From the NCBI GenBank assembly GCA_004362315.1, contig SNWL01000003.1:930001-994000 (forward strand): a stretch of 64,000 nt of DNA, in the 5' to 3' direction. The stretch is from Mycobacterium sp. BK086. GTDB lineage: Bacteria; Actinomycetota; Actinomycetes; Mycobacteriales; Mycobacteriaceae. Shown here piece after piece: positions 9,158 through 19,976 of this stretch (positions are counted from its first letter, which is position 1; each line of letters opens with the position of its first letter). The translations under genes and the position numbers were made by a program. The notes under the pieces are model-generated. The model was not told the DNA's origin, searched no databases, and saw only the letters and a list, made by a program, of their open reading frames with translations.

Positions 9158-10174
9158 TCACTCCGGCTTGATGCTACGGCCCAGCAGCAATGCCACCGCC
9201 TGGTCGACCGACAAACCCTTGTGGCACACCTGATACACCGCGTCGGTGAGCGGCATCTCGACGTCGTAGCTGGACGCCAGCGCCAGGATCGATTGACAGG
9301 ACGCGACGCCCTCGGCGACATGGCCACCGGCGGCCAGTTGGGCCGCCTCCATGGTTCCGCCCTGGCCGAGACGTTGGCCGAAGCTGCGATTGCGCGAATG
9401 CGGCGACGTACAGGTGGCCACCAGGTCGCCGACGCCGGCCAGCCCGGCCAGCGTCGCGGGCTTGGCGCCCACCGCGATTCCGAGCCGCATGATCTCGGCC
9501 AGCCCCCGCGTGATGATCGCGGCCGCGGTGTTCTCCCCCAGGCCCACGCCGGCCGCCATCCCGCAGGCCAGCGCGATCACGTTCTTGCACGCGCCGCCGA
9601 TCTCGGTGCCGATCACGTCGGCGTTGGTGTACGGCCGGAAGTATCCGGTGCTCAATGCGCGCTGCAGGGCAACCGCGCGACCGGAATCGGTGGAGGCCAC
9701 CACTGTCGCGGCGGGCTGTTCGTGGGCGATCTCGTCGGCCAGGTTCGGACCGGAGACCACCGCGACCTGACTGGGGTCGACACCGGTGACCTGAACGATG
9801 ACCTGACTCATCCGCATGAGGCTGCCCAATTCGATGCCCTTGGCCAGGCTCACCAGAGTGGCGCCGCCGGCGATCGAGCCCCGCCACTGCTCGAGGTTGG
9901 CCCGCAAGCTCTGGGACGGGACTGCCAGCAGCACGGTGGTCAGCCCGTCGAGCGCCTCGGCGGGGTCGGTTGTGGCGCGGATCGCGCCCGGCAACTCGAT
10001 GCCCGGGAGATAAGGAGTGTTGACATGTGTGGCGTTGATCTCATCGGCCACCTCGGCGCGGCGTGCCCACAACCGGACCTCGGAACCGGCCTCAGCCAGC
10101 ACCTTGGCCAGTGCGGTTCCCCAGGCGCCGGCGCCCATCACCGCGGCAGTTCCCACCGTGCTGGTCATGGTCAT
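9158..10174 (-). CDS. gpsA: NAD(P)-dependent glycerol-3-phosphate dehydrogenase
   Basis: Reduces dihydroxyacetone phosphate to sn-glycerol-3-phosphate for phospholipid synthesis, in the cytoplasm. It has 338 residues, close to 334 in M. tuberculosis. The Rossmann motif [17 protein letters not shown] opens the protein; [18 protein letters not shown] and [19 protein letters not shown] are family signatures, with the catalytic lysine in the former. Two ATGs, at 10174 and 10168, are equally possible. It diverges from fbiD with a 78-base gap. Confidence 0.95.
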   Translation of the reverse strand: MTMTSTVGTAAVMGAGAWGTALAKVLAEAGSEVRLWARRAEVADEINATHVNTPYLPGIELPGAIRATTDPAEALDGLTTVLLAVPSQSLRANLEQWRGSIAGGATLVSLAKGIELGSLMRMSQVIVQVTGVDPSQVAVVSGPNLADEIAHEQPAATVVASTDSGRAVALQRALSTGYFRPYTNADVIGTEIGGACKNVIALACGMAAGVGLGENTAAAIITRGLAEIMRLGIAVGAKPATLAGLAGVGDLVATCTSPHSRNRSFGQRLGQGGTMEAAQLAAGGHVAEGVASCQSILALASSYDVEMPLTDAVYQVCHKGLSVDQAVALLLGRSIKPE

Positions 10175-10177
10175 TAA

Positions 10178-10888
<711 letters not shown>

Positions 10889-10955
10889 TGGTTAACAACT
10901 CCTGAACGCACTTCGACTTTCGGCTGCCGAGGTCCAAGCATCCTCCAGATGAGGG

Positions 10956-13124
10956 ATGATCGGGACTGTGACCGACACCGAAACCGACGCCCGATCCACG
11001 GATGACGACTGGCAGCCCGGTGAGGCACCTGAAGCCCCGCCCGCGGCCACGGACACCGCGGTCGACAACGAGTTGCCCGAGAATCGGTACCTCAATCGCG
11101 AACTGAGCTGGCTGGATTTCAATGCCCGGGTGTTGGCCCTGGCCGCCGACACCTCACTGCCCCTGCTCGAGCGGGCGAAATTCCTGGCGATCTTCGCGTC
11201 CAATCTCGACGAGTTCTACATGGTCCGGGTGGCCGGCCTGAAACGCCGCGACGAGATGAGCCTCTCGGTGCGGTCGGCCGATGGTCTCTCTCCACGTGAG
11301 CAGTTGCGCCGCATCGGCGAGCGCACCCGGCAGATCTCGTTGCGCCAGGCCGAGGTCTTCATCGAGTCGGTGCGTCCCGCGCTGGCCGAGGAGGGCATCC
11401 GCATCGTCACGTGGGCCGAGCTCACCGACGCCGAGCGCAGTGAGCTCTCCACCTATTTCCACGAGCAGGTGTTCCCGGTCCTCACCCCGCTGGCCGTCGA
11501 CCCCGCGCACCCGTTCCCGTTCGTCAGCGGCTTGAGCCTGAACCTGGCGATCACGGTGAAGTCGCCCGACGACGGCGGCGAGCACTTCGCCCGCATCAAG
11601 GTTCCCGACAACGTCGACCGGTTCGTCGAACTCAAGGGTGCCAACGGAGACAGCGACGTCGTCCGGTTCCTGCCCACCGAAGAACTCATCGCGGCATTCC
11701 TGCCGGTGTTGTTCCCCGGTATGGAAATCGTGGAGCACCATGTCTTCCGGATCACCCGTAACGCCGATATGCAGGTCGAGGAAGACCGCGACGAGGATCT
11801 GCTGCAGGCGTTGGAACGGGAACTGGCACGGCGGCGATTCGGCTCTCCGGTTCGCCTGGAAGTCGCCGACGACATGACCGAGCACATGCTCGAACTGCTG
11901 TTGCGCGAGCTCGACGTCCACCCCGGCGACGTGGTGCAGGTGCCGGGGCTGCTTGACCTTTCGTCCCTGTGGCAGGTGTACGGCGTCGACCGCCCGGCAC
12001 TCAAGGACCGTCCGTTCGTGCCGGCCACCCATCCGGCCTTCGCCGAACGCGAGACACCCAAGAGCATTTTCTCGACGCTGCGAGACGGCGACGTGCTGGT
12101 GCACCATCCCTACGATTCGTTCTCGACGAGCGTGCAGCGGTTCATCGAGCAGGCCGCGGCCGATCCGAATGTGTTGGCCATCAAGCAAACGCTGTACCGG
12201 ACCTCCGGCGACTCCCCGATCGTCAACGCGCTGATCGACGCCGCCCAGGCCGGCAAGCAGGTGGTCGCCCTGGTCGAATTGAAAGCGCGCTTCGACGAAC
12301 AGGCCAACATCAAGTGGGCACGCACACTGGAAGATGCCGGCGTGCATGTGGTTTACGGCCTGATCGGACTGAAGACACACTGCAAGACCTGCCTGGTGGT
12401 TCGCCGCGAAGGCTCGACGATTCGCCGCTACTGCCATATCGGTACCGGCAACTACAACCCGAAAACCGCACGGCTGTATGAAGATGTCGGCCTGATCACC
12501 GCCGCCCCCGACATCGGCGCCGACCTGACGGACCTGTTCAATTCGCTGACCGGGTACTCCCGCAAGGTCAACTACCGCAACCTTCTCGTCGCCCCGCACG
12601 GCGTGCGCAAAGGCATCATCGAGCGCGTCGAACGGGAAATCGAGGCGCATCGGCAGAACGGCAACGGCCGGATCCGGCTGAAGGCCAACGCCCTTGTGGA
12701 CGAACAAGTCATCGACGCGCTGTACCGGGCATCACAGGCCGGGGTTCGCGTCGAGGTCGTCGTCCGTGGCATCTGCGCTCTCAAGCCGGGCGCCGAGGGC
12801 TTTTCCGAGAACATCGTCGTGCGCTCGATTCTCGGCCGCTTTCTGGAGCATTCACGGATCTTCCACTTCAATGCGATCAACGAATTCTTCATCGGAAGCG
12901 CCGACATGATGCACCGCAATCTCGATCGCCGCGTCGAAGTGATGGCGCAAGTCAAAGACCCCCGCCTCACCGGATACCTCGACGAGATCTTCGAATCGGC
13001 GATGGATCCCTCGACGCGATGCTGGGAGCTCGGCCCCGACGGCAGCTGGACGGCCGCACCGCAAGACGGCCGACAAGTCCGCGACCATCAGGTGTGGCTG
13101 ATGGAACGTCACCGGCAGCATTAG
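10956..13124 (+). CDS. ppk1: Polyphosphate kinase 1
   Basis: Polymerises the ATP gamma-phosphate into polyphosphate, linked in mycobacteria to stress response and persistence. The 722-residue protein has a variable acidic N-terminus of about 40 residues, then the conserved [20 protein letters not shown]. The two histidines typical of the PPK phosphotransfer core are present in KTHCKT and in [38 protein letters not shown] is the C-terminal phospholipase-D-like motif. An in-frame GTG at 10968 is an alternative start. It lies 67 bases after fbiD on the same strand. Confidence 0.96.
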   Translation: MIGTVTDTETDARSTDDDWQPGEAPEAPPAATDTAVDNELPENRYLNRELSWLDFNARVLALAADTSLPLLERAKFLAIFASNLDEFYMVRVAGLKRRDEMSLSVRSADGLSPREQLRRIGERTRQISLRQAEVFIESVRPALAEEGIRIVTWAELTDAERSELSTYFHEQVFPVLTPLAVDPAHPFPFVSGLSLNLAITVKSPDDGGEHFARIKVPDNVDRFVELKGANGDSDVVRFLPTEELIAAFLPVLFPGMEIVEHHVFRITRNADMQVEEDRDEDLLQALERELARRRFGSPVRLEVADDMTEHMLELLLRELDVHPGDVVQVPGLLDLSSLWQVYGVDRPALKDRPFVPATHPAFAERETPKSIFSTLRDGDVLVHHPYDSFSTSVQRFIEQAAADPNVLAIKQTLYRTSGDSPIVNALIDAAQAGKQVVALVELKARFDEQANIKWARTLEDAGVHVVYGLIGLKTHCKTCLVVRREGSTIRRYCHIGTGNYNPKTARLYEDVGLITAAPDIGADLTDLFNSLTGYSRKVNYRNLLVAPHGVRKGIIERVEREIEAHRQNGNGRIRLKANALVDEQVIDALYRASQAGVRVEVVVRGICALKPGAEGFSENIVVRSILGRFLEHSRIFHFNAINEFFIGSADMMHRNLDRRVEVMAQVKDPRLTGYLDEIFESAMDPSTRCWELGPDGSWTAAPQDGRQVRDHQVWLMERHRQH

Positions 13125-13194
13125 GTGCTCCCTCCGTTGCGACCCACCAAATCCGGTCCCACGCAGGGACCCGAATTGAACTGCGGGAGTTGAG

Positions 13195-14160
13195 GTGGCC
13201 AAGAGAGCGTCACGTGACAGCTCGAGGTCCAAATCGACGAAGAAGACAGCGGCCAAGAAAGGTAAGCCACCCCAGCGGCCGATCCTGGCCGCCGGCGCGG
13301 CATTGTGGCGCCCCAACCCGGACACCGGCGAGCTACGTCTCGCCCTGATCCATCGGCCTCGCTACGACGATTGGTCGCTGCCCAAAGGCAAAGTCGATCC
13401 TGGTGAGAACGAACCGGTCGCGGCCGTGCGCGAAATCTGGGAGGAGACCGGTCAGCGATCGCAGCTGGGCCGGCGCCTGATCCAGACCCACTATCAAGTG
13501 GCGCAGGGCTCCAAGGTCGTTCACTACTGGGCGGCCCGGGCACTCGGCGGCGAGTTCACTCCCGGCTCCGAAGTCGATCGGCTGGAGTGGCTACCGATCG
13601 CCGATGCCGTACAACGGCTGACGTATCCCCACGATCGGGAAGTGCTCAAGGCCTTCGCCAATCAACCCGCCGATACAGCGACGGTGCTGATCGTGCGGCA
13701 CGGCACCGCGGGCATCAAGTCCCGCTACAAGGGCGACGACCGCGGCCGGCCATTGGACAAGAATGGTCGCGCACAAGCCGAATCACTGGCCGGACAGCTG
13801 ATCGCGTTCGGAGCCACCGAGGTGTACGCGGCCGACCGCGTCCGCTGCATTCAGACCGTCGAGCCGCTGGCACAGGAACTCGGGGTAACGATCTCGGCCG
13901 AGGCCGACCTCACCGAAGAGGCGTACGCCAACGATCCCGACGCCGCGCACAAGCGCATCACCGAGATCGTCGCTCGCGGCGGGACGCCGGTCATCTGCAC
14001 ACAGGGCAAGGTGATTCCCTACCTGCTGGCGTGGTGGCGGGGCAACGACAAGCCCGACAAGTCGCGCAATCGCAAGGGCAGCACGTGGGTGCTGTCGTTG
14101 GACGGTGACCGGATCATCGCCGCTGACTACATCGGCAGCCCACTGGCCACTAGGCCCTGA
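13195..14160 (+). CDS. mutT1: MutT1: Nudix hydrolase fused to histidine phosphatase
   Basis: Two-domain 321-residue enzyme. The N-terminal Nudix domain carries the box that begins [10 protein letters not shown] and ends REIWEETGQ, at about residues 64-86; the C-terminal domain has the histidine-phosphatase signature LIVRHGTAG. In mycobacteria MutT1 hydrolyses 8-oxo-GTP/8-oxo-dGTP and diadenosine polyphosphates, sanitising the nucleotide pool. A basic Lys/Arg/Ser-rich tail occupies the first 27 residues. The GTG start follows a GGGAG site. It lies downstream of ppk1, as in M. tuberculosis, and converges on hupB with a strong hairpin between. Confidence 0.94.
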   Translation: MAKRASRDSSRSKSTKKTAAKKGKPPQRPILAAGAALWRPNPDTGELRLALIHRPRYDDWSLPKGKVDPGENEPVAAVREIWEETGQRSQLGRRLIQTHYQVAQGSKVVHYWAARALGGEFTPGSEVDRLEWLPIADAVQRLTYPHDREVLKAFANQPADTATVLIVRHGTAGIKSRYKGDDRGRPLDKNGRAQAESLAGQLIAFGATEVYAADRVRCIQTVEPLAQELGVTISAEADLTEEAYANDPDAAHKRITEIVARGGTPVICTQGKVIPYLLAWWRGNDKPDKSRNRKGSTWVLSLDGDRIIAADYIGSPLATRP

Positions 14161-14166
14161 CACGCA

Positions 14167-14199
14167 AATACGCCGCGGGCGTTGAGCCCGCGGCGTATT
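14167..14199. terminator. Bidirectional terminator between mutT1 and hupB
   Basis: A perfect 14-bp stem (14167-14180 with 14186-14199) and GTTGA loop lies between convergent stops. Stem ends are AAT/ATT, giving short T runs in both directions. Confidence 0.85.
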
Positions 14200-14211
14200 C
14201 GACGGTGAAAC

Positions 14212-14868
14212 TTAGCGACGGCCCTTCTTGGCCGGAGCCTTCTTGGCCGGAGCCTTCTTCGCGGGCGCGGCCTTCTTAGCAGGCGCGGCCTTCTTGGCCG
14301 GAGCCTTCTTGGCCGGAGCCTTCTTGGCGGGCGCGGCCTTCTTGGCCGGAGCCTTCTTAGCCGGAGCCTTCTTGGCGGGCGCGGCCTTCTTAGCAGGCGC
14401 GGCCTTCTTAGCCGGAGCCTTCTTCGCGGGCGCGGCCTTCTTAGCAGGCGCGGCCTTCTTGGCCGGAGCCTTCTTGGCCGGTGCAGCCTTCTTCACGACC
14501 GCCTTGCGGACGGCCTTCTTCACGGCAGCCTTCTTGACCGGGCCGGCGACGGCACCGCGCTTGACGGCGGGACCCTCGGACGGAAGCTTCTGTGCGCCAG
14601 AGACGACGGCCTTGAATTGAGCGCCGGGACGGAAAGCGGGAACGGAAGTCGGCTTCACCTTGACGGTTTCGCCGGTGCGCGGATTGCGCGCCACACGGGC
14701 GGCACGACGCCGCTGCTCGAAAACGCCGAAGCCGGTGATGGTCACGCTGTCGCCCTTGTGCACCGCGCGCACAATGGTGTCGACCACGTTCTCCACCGCC
14801 AATGTTGCTTGCCGACGGTCTGAGCCCAATTTCTCCGTGAGTACGTCGATGAGCTCTGCTTTGTTCAT
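14212..14868 (-). CDS. hupB: Histone-like nucleoid protein HupB (HU with Lys/Ala tail)
   Basis: Nucleoid-associated protein that compacts DNA. Residues 1-90 are a canonical HU domain ([33 protein letters not shown] with the DNA-contact loop). Residues from about 101 to 218 form the mycobacterial histone-H1-like tail built of [16 protein letters not shown] repeats, target of acetylation and methylation in related species. The GAGGAATT site before the ATG fits. The tail DNA is highly repetitive, so repeat copy number, and any assembly of it, should be treated with care. It converges on mutT1; leuD lies upstream on the same strand. Confidence 0.96.
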   Translation of the reverse strand: MNKAELIDVLTEKLGSDRRQATLAVENVVDTIVRAVHKGDSVTITGFGVFEQRRRAARVARNPRTGETVKVKPTSVPAFRPGAQFKAVVSGAQKLPSEGPAVKRGAVAGPVKKAAVKKAVRKAVVKKAAPAKKAPAKKAAPAKKAAPAKKAPAKKAAPAKKAAPAKKAPAKKAPAKKAAPAKKAPAKKAPAKKAAPAKKAAPAKKAPAKKAPAKKGRR

Positions 14869-14996
14869 TCAATTCCTCCGAAGCCAGTGGTCCACTTTGG
14901 ACCGACTGCAGAACACGGTAAACCCAAGACCTGCAGAATTCCAAGAGCCACGCCCAATTTCAGGCATCACTTAGAAGGATTTCAGCAATCCGCTTG

Positions 14997-15043
14997 CCGC
15001 CCTTGGGCGGTGATTCCGAGGGGCTGAACCCCCCGTTCGGGGG
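14997..15043. terminator. GC-rich dyads downstream of leuD
   Basis: Two perfect short hairpins: CCGCCC-TT-GGGCGG at 14997-15010 and CCCCCG-TT-CGGGGG at 15030-15043, with a third overlapping GGGG-CTGAA-CCCC. They follow the leuD stop on the minus strand and precede hupB, so they probably end leuCD transcription. No T tract is present. Confidence 0.5.
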
Positions 15044-15067
15044 CGGGAATTCGGCGTCCCGCCCCGT

Positions 15068-15664
15068 TCAGGAGACCGTCGAAATGCGCGGCTTCCAGCT
15101 CGGGCGCCCAGCTTCAAAGGCTTCGATTTCAGGGAGTTTTCGCAGCGTAAGGCCTATATCGTCGAGGCCTTCCAGCAATCTCCAAGCCGTGTAATCGTCA
15201 ATCGTGAACGGCACCACGGCTGTTCCCGCGGTGATATTTCGATCTTGAAGATTGACAGTGATTTCCAGTCCCGGATTCTGCTCGATGAGCTTCCAGAGAA
15301 GTTCAACATCATCTTGAGCGACTTCGGCCGCCAGGAGCCCCGCCTTGCCGGCGTTGCCGCGAAAGATGTCGGCGAAGCGGGACGAGATGACGACCCGGAA
15401 TCCGAAGTCCATGAGCGCCCAGACCGCATGCTCGCGTGACGATCCGGTGCCGAAATCCGGTCCTGCGACCAAAACCGAACCCTGGTCGAAGGGGCTCAGA
15501 TTCAGAATGAACGAGGGATCGGTGCGCCACGCGGCGAACAATCCATCCTCGAAACCTGTTCGGGTGACTCGCTTCAAATACACCGCGGGAATGATCTGAT
15601 CGGTGTCGACATTGGACCGCCGCAACGGAACGCCGATGCCGGTGTGAGTGTGAAATGCCTCCAT
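15068..15664 (-). CDS. leuD: 3-isopropylmalate dehydratase small subunit
   Basis: Swivelling-domain subunit of isopropylmalate isomerase, which with LeuC converts 2- to 3-isopropylmalate in leucine synthesis. The ATG at 15664 gives 198 residues, the tuberculosis length. [15 protein letters not shown] at the N-terminus and [17 protein letters not shown] mid-protein are the aconitase swivel signatures. It follows leuC by 20 bases on the same strand. Confidence 0.96.
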   Translation of the reverse strand: MEAFHTHTGIGVPLRRSNVDTDQIIPAVYLKRVTRTGFEDGLFAAWRTDPSFILNLSPFDQGSVLVAGPDFGTGSSREHAVWALMDFGFRVVISSRFADIFRGNAGKAGLLAAEVAQDDVELLWKLIEQNPGLEITVNLQDRNITAGTAVVPFTIDDYTAWRLLEGLDDIGLTLRKLPEIEAFEAGRPSWKPRISTVS

Positions 15665-15684
15665 CGTGGGTCTCCTTAGCAGGT

Positions 15685-17118
15685 CTAGTTTTTGAGATCG
15701 GCGGGCGAGGACAGAGTTCCGCGCACGGCGGTCGCCGCGGCGACCGCCGGCGAAACCAGGTGTGTGCGGCCACCCTTGCCCTGTCGGCCTTCGAAATTCC
15801 GGTTGGACGTCGAGGCGCACCGTTCGCCCGGTGCCAGCTGATCTGGATTCATTCCCAGGCACATCGAGCAGCCGGCCTGACGCCAATCGGCGCCCGCCGC
15901 GGTGAAGATCTCGCCCAGCCCTTCGGATTCGGCTTGAGCGCGCACTCGCATCGAGCCCGGCACGATCAGCATCCGCACCCCATCGGCGACCTTTCGCCCG
16001 CGCAACACATCGGCCACCACCCGCAGATCCTCGATGCGCCCGTTCGTGCACGAGCCGACGAACACCGCGTCGACGGTGACGTCTCGCATCGGGGTGCCCG
16101 CCTGAAGGCCCATGTAGGCCAACGCCTTCTCCGCGGCCTGCTTCTCGGAATCGCTGGTCATCAATTCGGGGTCGGGCACCGCCTCGGACAGCGGAACACC
16201 CTGGCCGGGGTTGGTGCCCCATGTCACAAAGGGACTCAGCGTCGTCGCGTCGATGTAGACGTCGGTGTCGAATTCGGCGCCCTCGTCGGTCTTCAGCGCC
16301 TCCCACGCGGTCACCGCCGCATCCCAATCCGCACCGGTCGGCGCGTAGGGGCGGCCGCGCAGGTACTCGTAGGTGATCTCGTCGGGAGCCACCAGACCCG
16401 CGCGGGCGCCGGCCTCGATGCTCATATTGCAGATCGTCATCCGGCTTTCCATAGACAGCGATTCGATGGTGCTGCCGCGGTATTCGATGACATAGCCCTG
16501 GCCGCCGCCGGTTCCGATCTTGGCGATAACGGCCAGGATGATGTCCTTGGCACCGACGCCCGGCGGCAGCGCACCGTCGACATTGACCGCCATCGTCTTG
16601 AACGGACGCAGCGGAAGTGTCTGAGTGGCAAGCACATGCTCCACTTCGGAAGTACCGATGCCCATGGCGATCGCGCCGAACGCACCGTGGGTGGAGGTGT
16701 GGCTGTCACCGCACACGATCGTCATTCCCGGCTGGGTCAGCCCCAGCTGTGGGCCCATCACGTGGACGATGCCCTGCTCGGCGTCACCCATCGGGTGCAG
16801 CAGCACACCGAATTCTGCGCAGTTGTGCCGCAAGGTCTCCACCTGAGTGCGCGACACCGGGTCGGCAATCGGCTTGTCGATGTCGACCGTCGGCACGTTG
16901 TGATCTTCGGTCGCGATCGTGAGGTCGGCGCGGCGCAACGGCCGGCCGGCCAAGCGCAATCCGTCGAAGGCCTGCGGACTGGTCACCTCGTGGATGAGAT
17001 GGAGATCGATGTAGATCAGATCGGGTTCACGCGATGCACCGCTGCCGGCACCGGCGACGACGACGTGGTCGTCCCAAACCTTCTCGGGCAGTGTCCTGGG
17101 CTTGTCGGACTGAGCCAT
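15685..17118 (-). CDS. leuC: 3-isopropylmalate dehydratase large subunit
   Basis: Catalytic aconitase-family subunit of isopropylmalate isomerase. The 477-residue protein carries the three cysteine ligands of the [4Fe-4S] cluster at about 357 (GSCTNGR), 417 and 420 (GCSMCLG). The divergent IclR-type regulator begins 75 bases away, and the shared gap holds candidate operators, which suggests leucine-responsive control of leuCD, as for NdgR/LtbR-type regulators in other actinobacteria. Confidence 0.97.
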   Translation of the reverse strand: MAQSDKPRTLPEKVWDDHVVVAGAGSGASREPDLIYIDLHLIHEVTSPQAFDGLRLAGRPLRRADLTIATEDHNVPTVDIDKPIADPVSRTQVETLRHNCAEFGVLLHPMGDAEQGIVHVMGPQLGLTQPGMTIVCGDSHTSTHGAFGAIAMGIGTSEVEHVLATQTLPLRPFKTMAVNVDGALPPGVGAKDIILAVIAKIGTGGGQGYVIEYRGSTIESLSMESRMTICNMSIEAGARAGLVAPDEITYEYLRGRPYAPTGADWDAAVTAWEALKTDEGAEFDTDVYIDATTLSPFVTWGTNPGQGVPLSEAVPDPELMTSDSEKQAAEKALAYMGLQAGTPMRDVTVDAVFVGSCTNGRIEDLRVVADVLRGRKVADGVRMLIVPGSMRVRAQAESEGLGEIFTAAGADWRQAGCSMCLGMNPDQLAPGERCASTSNRNFEGRQGKGGRTHLVSPAVAAATAVRGTLSSPADLKN

Positions 17119-17158
17119 GAGTTCTCAATTCATTCTTCGATTCCCGGAACGTAAGTCT

Positions 17159-17199
17159 GGATATCTCACATTTCGGGACGCTAGTATCTCGATATGAGA
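17159..17199. promoter_or_regulatory. Candidate IclR operator and leaderless promoter between leuC and the regulator
   Basis: Contains ATCTCACA (17163-17170), GTATCTC (17184-17190) and the dyad TCTC-GATAT-GAGA (17187-17199), which overlaps the regulator's start codon. A -10 like TAGTAT (17182-17187) puts the transcript start at or next to the ATG at 17194, so the mRNA may be leaderless and autorepressed. Confidence 0.45.
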
Positions 17200-17895
17200 C
17201 AGGATAGCGGCATCGGCGTGCTCGACAAAGCCGTGGGCGTACTCCACTCGATCGCCGATTCCCCGTGCGGGCTGGCAGAACTCTGTGAACGGACCGGGCT
17301 CCCCCGCGCGACCGCACACCGGCTCGCCGCCGGCCTCGAGGTCCACCGGCTGCTGGCCCGCGACAGTTCGGGGCGCTGGCGCCTGGGACCGGCGATCAAC
17401 GAATTGGCCGCCCAGGTCAACGATCCGCTGCTGGCCGCGGGTGCCGCGGTATTGCCCCGCCTGCGGGAGATCACCGGCGAGAGCGTGCAGCTCTACCGCC
17501 GCGAAGGCACCACCCGGATCTGCGTTGTCGCGCTGGAACCCCCTGCCGGGCTTCGCGATACCGTGCCGGTCGGGGCCCGGCTGCCGATGACGGCCGGATC
17601 GGGCGCCAAGGTCCTGCTCGCCTACAGCGACAGCGCCACCCAGCAGGCCGTCCTGCCGACCGCGAAGTTCACCGAACGCACCCTGGCCGAAGTCCGGCGC
17701 CGCGGCTGGGCGCAGAGCGCGGCCGAGCGCGAACCCGGGGTGGCCAGCATCTCGGCTCCGGTGCGCGACCGCAGCGGCGCGGTGATCGCGGCGGTGTCGG
17801 TGTCCGGCCCGATCGACCGGATGGGCCGCCGGCCCGGGGCACGCTGGGCAGCCGATCTGGTGGCCGCCGCCGACGCCCTGACCCGCCGACTGTGA
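17194..17895 (+). CDS. IclR-family transcriptional regulator (NdgR/LtbR type)
   Basis: A 233-residue regulator: N-terminal winged helix-turn-helix (about residues 8-65, with LAELCERTGLPRATAHRL as the recognition unit) and a C-terminal GAF-like IclR effector domain. Size and position divergent from leuCD match Rv2989 and the Streptomyces NdgR and Corynebacterium LtbR proteins, which control leucine (and other amino acid) biosynthesis. Regulation of leuC by it is inferred from context. No ribosome binding site is visible; the start is probably leaderless. Confidence 0.88.
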   Translation: MRQDSGIGVLDKAVGVLHSIADSPCGLAELCERTGLPRATAHRLAAGLEVHRLLARDSSGRWRLGPAINELAAQVNDPLLAAGAAVLPRLREITGESVQLYRREGTTRICVVALEPPAGLRDTVPVGARLPMTAGSGAKVLLAYSDSATQQAVLPTAKFTERTLAEVRRRGWAQSAAEREPGVASISAPVRDRSGAVIAAVSVSGPIDRMGRRPGARWAADLVAAADALTRRL

Positions 17896-17937
17896 TCCCG
17901 CCGACAACCGCCAGACAGCGCCTGACAAACTGACGCG

Positions 17938-18435
17938 ATGGGAACCAATCAGCGCAACCAGATCGTCATGTCGGACGCCGAGATCGCCGATTTCGTGGCA
18001 CGCAGCCGCACCGGCACGATGGCGACGATCGGGGCCGACGGCCAGCCTCATCTCGTCGCGATGTGGTACGGCGTTCTGGACGGCGAGATCTGGGTCGAGA
18101 CGAAGGCCAAGTCCCAGAAGGCTGTCAACCTGCGCCGCAACCCGCGGGTGAGCTTCCTCATCGAAGACGGGGACACCTACGACACGCTGCGCGGTGTCGC
18201 GTTCGAAGGCGTGGCCGAGATCGTCGAGGATCCCGACACCATCTTCAAAGTCGGCATCAGCGTGTGGGAGCGCTACAACGGCCCCTACACCGACGACCTC
18301 AAGCCGGCCGTCGACATGATGATGAACAAGCGGGTGGCGGTGCGCATCGTCGCCAACCGCACCCGCTCCTGGGACCACGGCAAGCTCGGTATGCCCCCGA
18401 TGCCGCTGGCCGGGTCCACCGCGCCCGCCCAGTGA
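17938..18435 (+). CDS. F420-binding FDOR/pyridoxamine-5'-phosphate-oxidase-fold protein (Rv2991-like)
   Basis: A 165-residue split-beta-barrel protein with the FDOR pattern: RTGTMATIGADGQPHLVAMWY at the flavin/deazaflavin entrance and SQKAVNLRRNPRVSFLIEDG. It resembles Rv2991, a member of the F420-dependent FDOR-B group. The substrate is unknown. It lies 42 bases after the IclR gene and may share its transcript. The stop directly abuts the stop of the convergent membrane protein. Confidence 0.85.
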   Translation: MGTNQRNQIVMSDAEIADFVARSRTGTMATIGADGQPHLVAMWYGVLDGEIWVETKAKSQKAVNLRRNPRVSFLIEDGDTYDTLRGVAFEGVAEIVEDPDTIFKVGISVWERYNGPYTDDLKPAVDMMMNKRVAVRIVANRTRSWDHGKLGMPPMPLAGSTAPAQ

Positions 18436-19974
18436 CTACGACGGGCGCCCGTAACGGTCGCCGTGCCAGCGGAAGCTGTTGACGTACTTGCCCATATCCA
18501 TGGCCAGCTCGAGGTTGGCGCCCGACGGATGGCCGTCGCCGTAGTCAGGGCCGAACCGGTGATACGGGCCGATCGCGGCCGCGATCAGGGCGTAGTCGTG
18601 CTTGACCGCGGCCATGACGATCACCCGCAGCGGGGTGTAGGTGGCCGAGGAACTGGTGGGAAACACATCGGCGACGACACCGTAGCCGGGCTGGTAACCG
18701 ACCGATGCGTTGGGGATTTCGTAGTCGATGGTCGCGCCCGGGTACCTGCTGTCCACGATCTGCGCAACGACCTGCCTGGCCGTGCGATCGCGGGCCGGCT
18801 CACCGAAGAGTGTGAGCGTGCCGGTATCCCCACCCGTGTAGGTGAGTTCGACACCATTCACACCGGGTGGGTCGAAGGCGACGTCGTAGGCGGACCCGTT
18901 GCCGGGGTAGGCGACCGAGAACGCGCCGTCGTCACCGCTGAACCGCGGGTTGGTCTCCACCGGGGTGCCGAGTGGTGGCCGACCGCAATCCGGTGGACAG
19001 GCAAAGACTTCCGGTGCGGGGGTGATGCGCGCCGATACGACGACGCCCACGACGACCGCGACACTCAGGCCGGCGGCCAGCCATCCCAGCACGCGGGGGT
19101 AACTCGATTGCCCAGTGGCACGGGCCTCCTCGGGTGTTCGGCGGCGCGTCACGGCCGCGAGGACGAACCGCAGGACAACCATCGCCGCCGCGGCGATCAG
19201 CAGATGCAGCACCCCGTACCACGCAGACGGCATGGCGATGACGTCGACGACGCCCATCGCGGTGACCACGAGCAGCACCAGCAGGAGCGCGGCAGAAGCG
19301 CGAGAAGCCTTGGCGGGCTTGGTAAACCACAGTGCGATACCGATGATGCCACCGGTTGCCACACCCACCAGTGGCCATGCCACGCCCTCGACCAACGCCT
19401 CGACGAGGAGGCTGCCGACCGAGCGGTCCGGCGCGGTGACACCCATGGCCAGCTGGGGCACGAGCAGAATCGCGGTGGCCGCGCCGGTGAAAACCGTTGC
19501 CCCGAAGGCGCCGATCGCGAACCCGCCGAGCGGGTCGCGGGGTGAGCGGTCCGTCAGCCGCACGACCACAGCGGGCACCATCATCAGCAGGGCTTCGCTG
19601 ACGGGCACCGCGACACCGAAGAGCAGGACCTGTCCCACATCCGCCTGCGCACCCAGCGCGACGTCGTAGGCACGCGCGACGATCGGGCCGGCGATCAGCG
19701 CCCACCCAACGGCCAATCCCAGTCCCAGAAGACCGGATACGACGACCCCTCGCAGTCCGACTGTGCGGCGAGCATCGATCTCGCGCAGGTAGATCACGAA
19801 CAGCAGCGGCAGCCCACACACCGCGGTCGCGATCATCGGCGCCTGCCAGCGCAGCTCCGCGAATGCCACCAGCACCGCCACGAATACGAGGAGGGCGACC
19901 CGAAAACGATTGCGGGACCCCTCAGTCAGCTGCGGGAACAGCGAACTCGTCAGCCAGGAACGAAGAATCGGCAC
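18436..19974 (-). CDS. Polytopic membrane protein with extracytoplasmic C-terminal domain, unknown function
   Basis: A 512-residue protein not recognised as a named family. The N-terminal 310 residues contain about eight hydrophobic segments; from about residue 330 on there is a soluble domain with a CPPDCG motif and a beta-rich character. The membrane part loosely recalls PrsW-type intramembrane proteases, but I do not see their full motif set. It starts two bases after the stop of the sedolisin-like protease, so the two are co-translated, and the likely job is linked to that protease. Both genes are absent from the equivalent tuberculosis stretch. Confidence 0.6.
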   Translation of the reverse strand: MPILRSWLTSSLFPQLTEGSRNRFRVALLVFVAVLVAFAELRWQAPMIATAVCGLPLLFVIYLREIDARRTVGLRGVVVSGLLGLGLAVGWALIAGPIVARAYDVALGAQADVGQVLLFGVAVPVSEALLMMVPAVVVRLTDRSPRDPLGGFAIGAFGATVFTGAATAILLVPQLAMGVTAPDRSVGSLLVEALVEGVAWPLVGVATGGIIGIALWFTKPAKASRASAALLLVLLVVTAMGVVDVIAMPSAWYGVLHLLIAAAAMVVLRFVLAAVTRRRTPEEARATGQSSYPRVLGWLAAGLSVAVVVGVVVSARITPAPEVFACPPDCGRPPLGTPVETNPRFSGDDGAFSVAYPGNGSAYDVAFDPPGVNGVELTYTGGDTGTLTLFGEPARDRTARQVVAQIVDSRYPGATIDYEIPNASVGYQPGYGVVADVFPTSSSATYTPLRVIVMAAVKHDYALIAAAIGPYHRFGPDYGDGHPSGANLELAMDMGKYVNSFRWHGDRYGRPS

Positions 19975-19976
19975 GC

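Noticed and set aside
14230..14500. Regular repeats considered as CRISPR or satellite
   Set aside because: They are in-frame coding repeats of the HupB tail, contiguous and without unique spacers. The PGRS-like repeats at 32900-34060 were rejected for the same reason.
14228..14620. Plus-strand hydrophobic ORF made of Gly-Ala-Phe-Leu repeats
   Set aside because: It is the complement of the hupB Lys/Ala tail, not a membrane protein.
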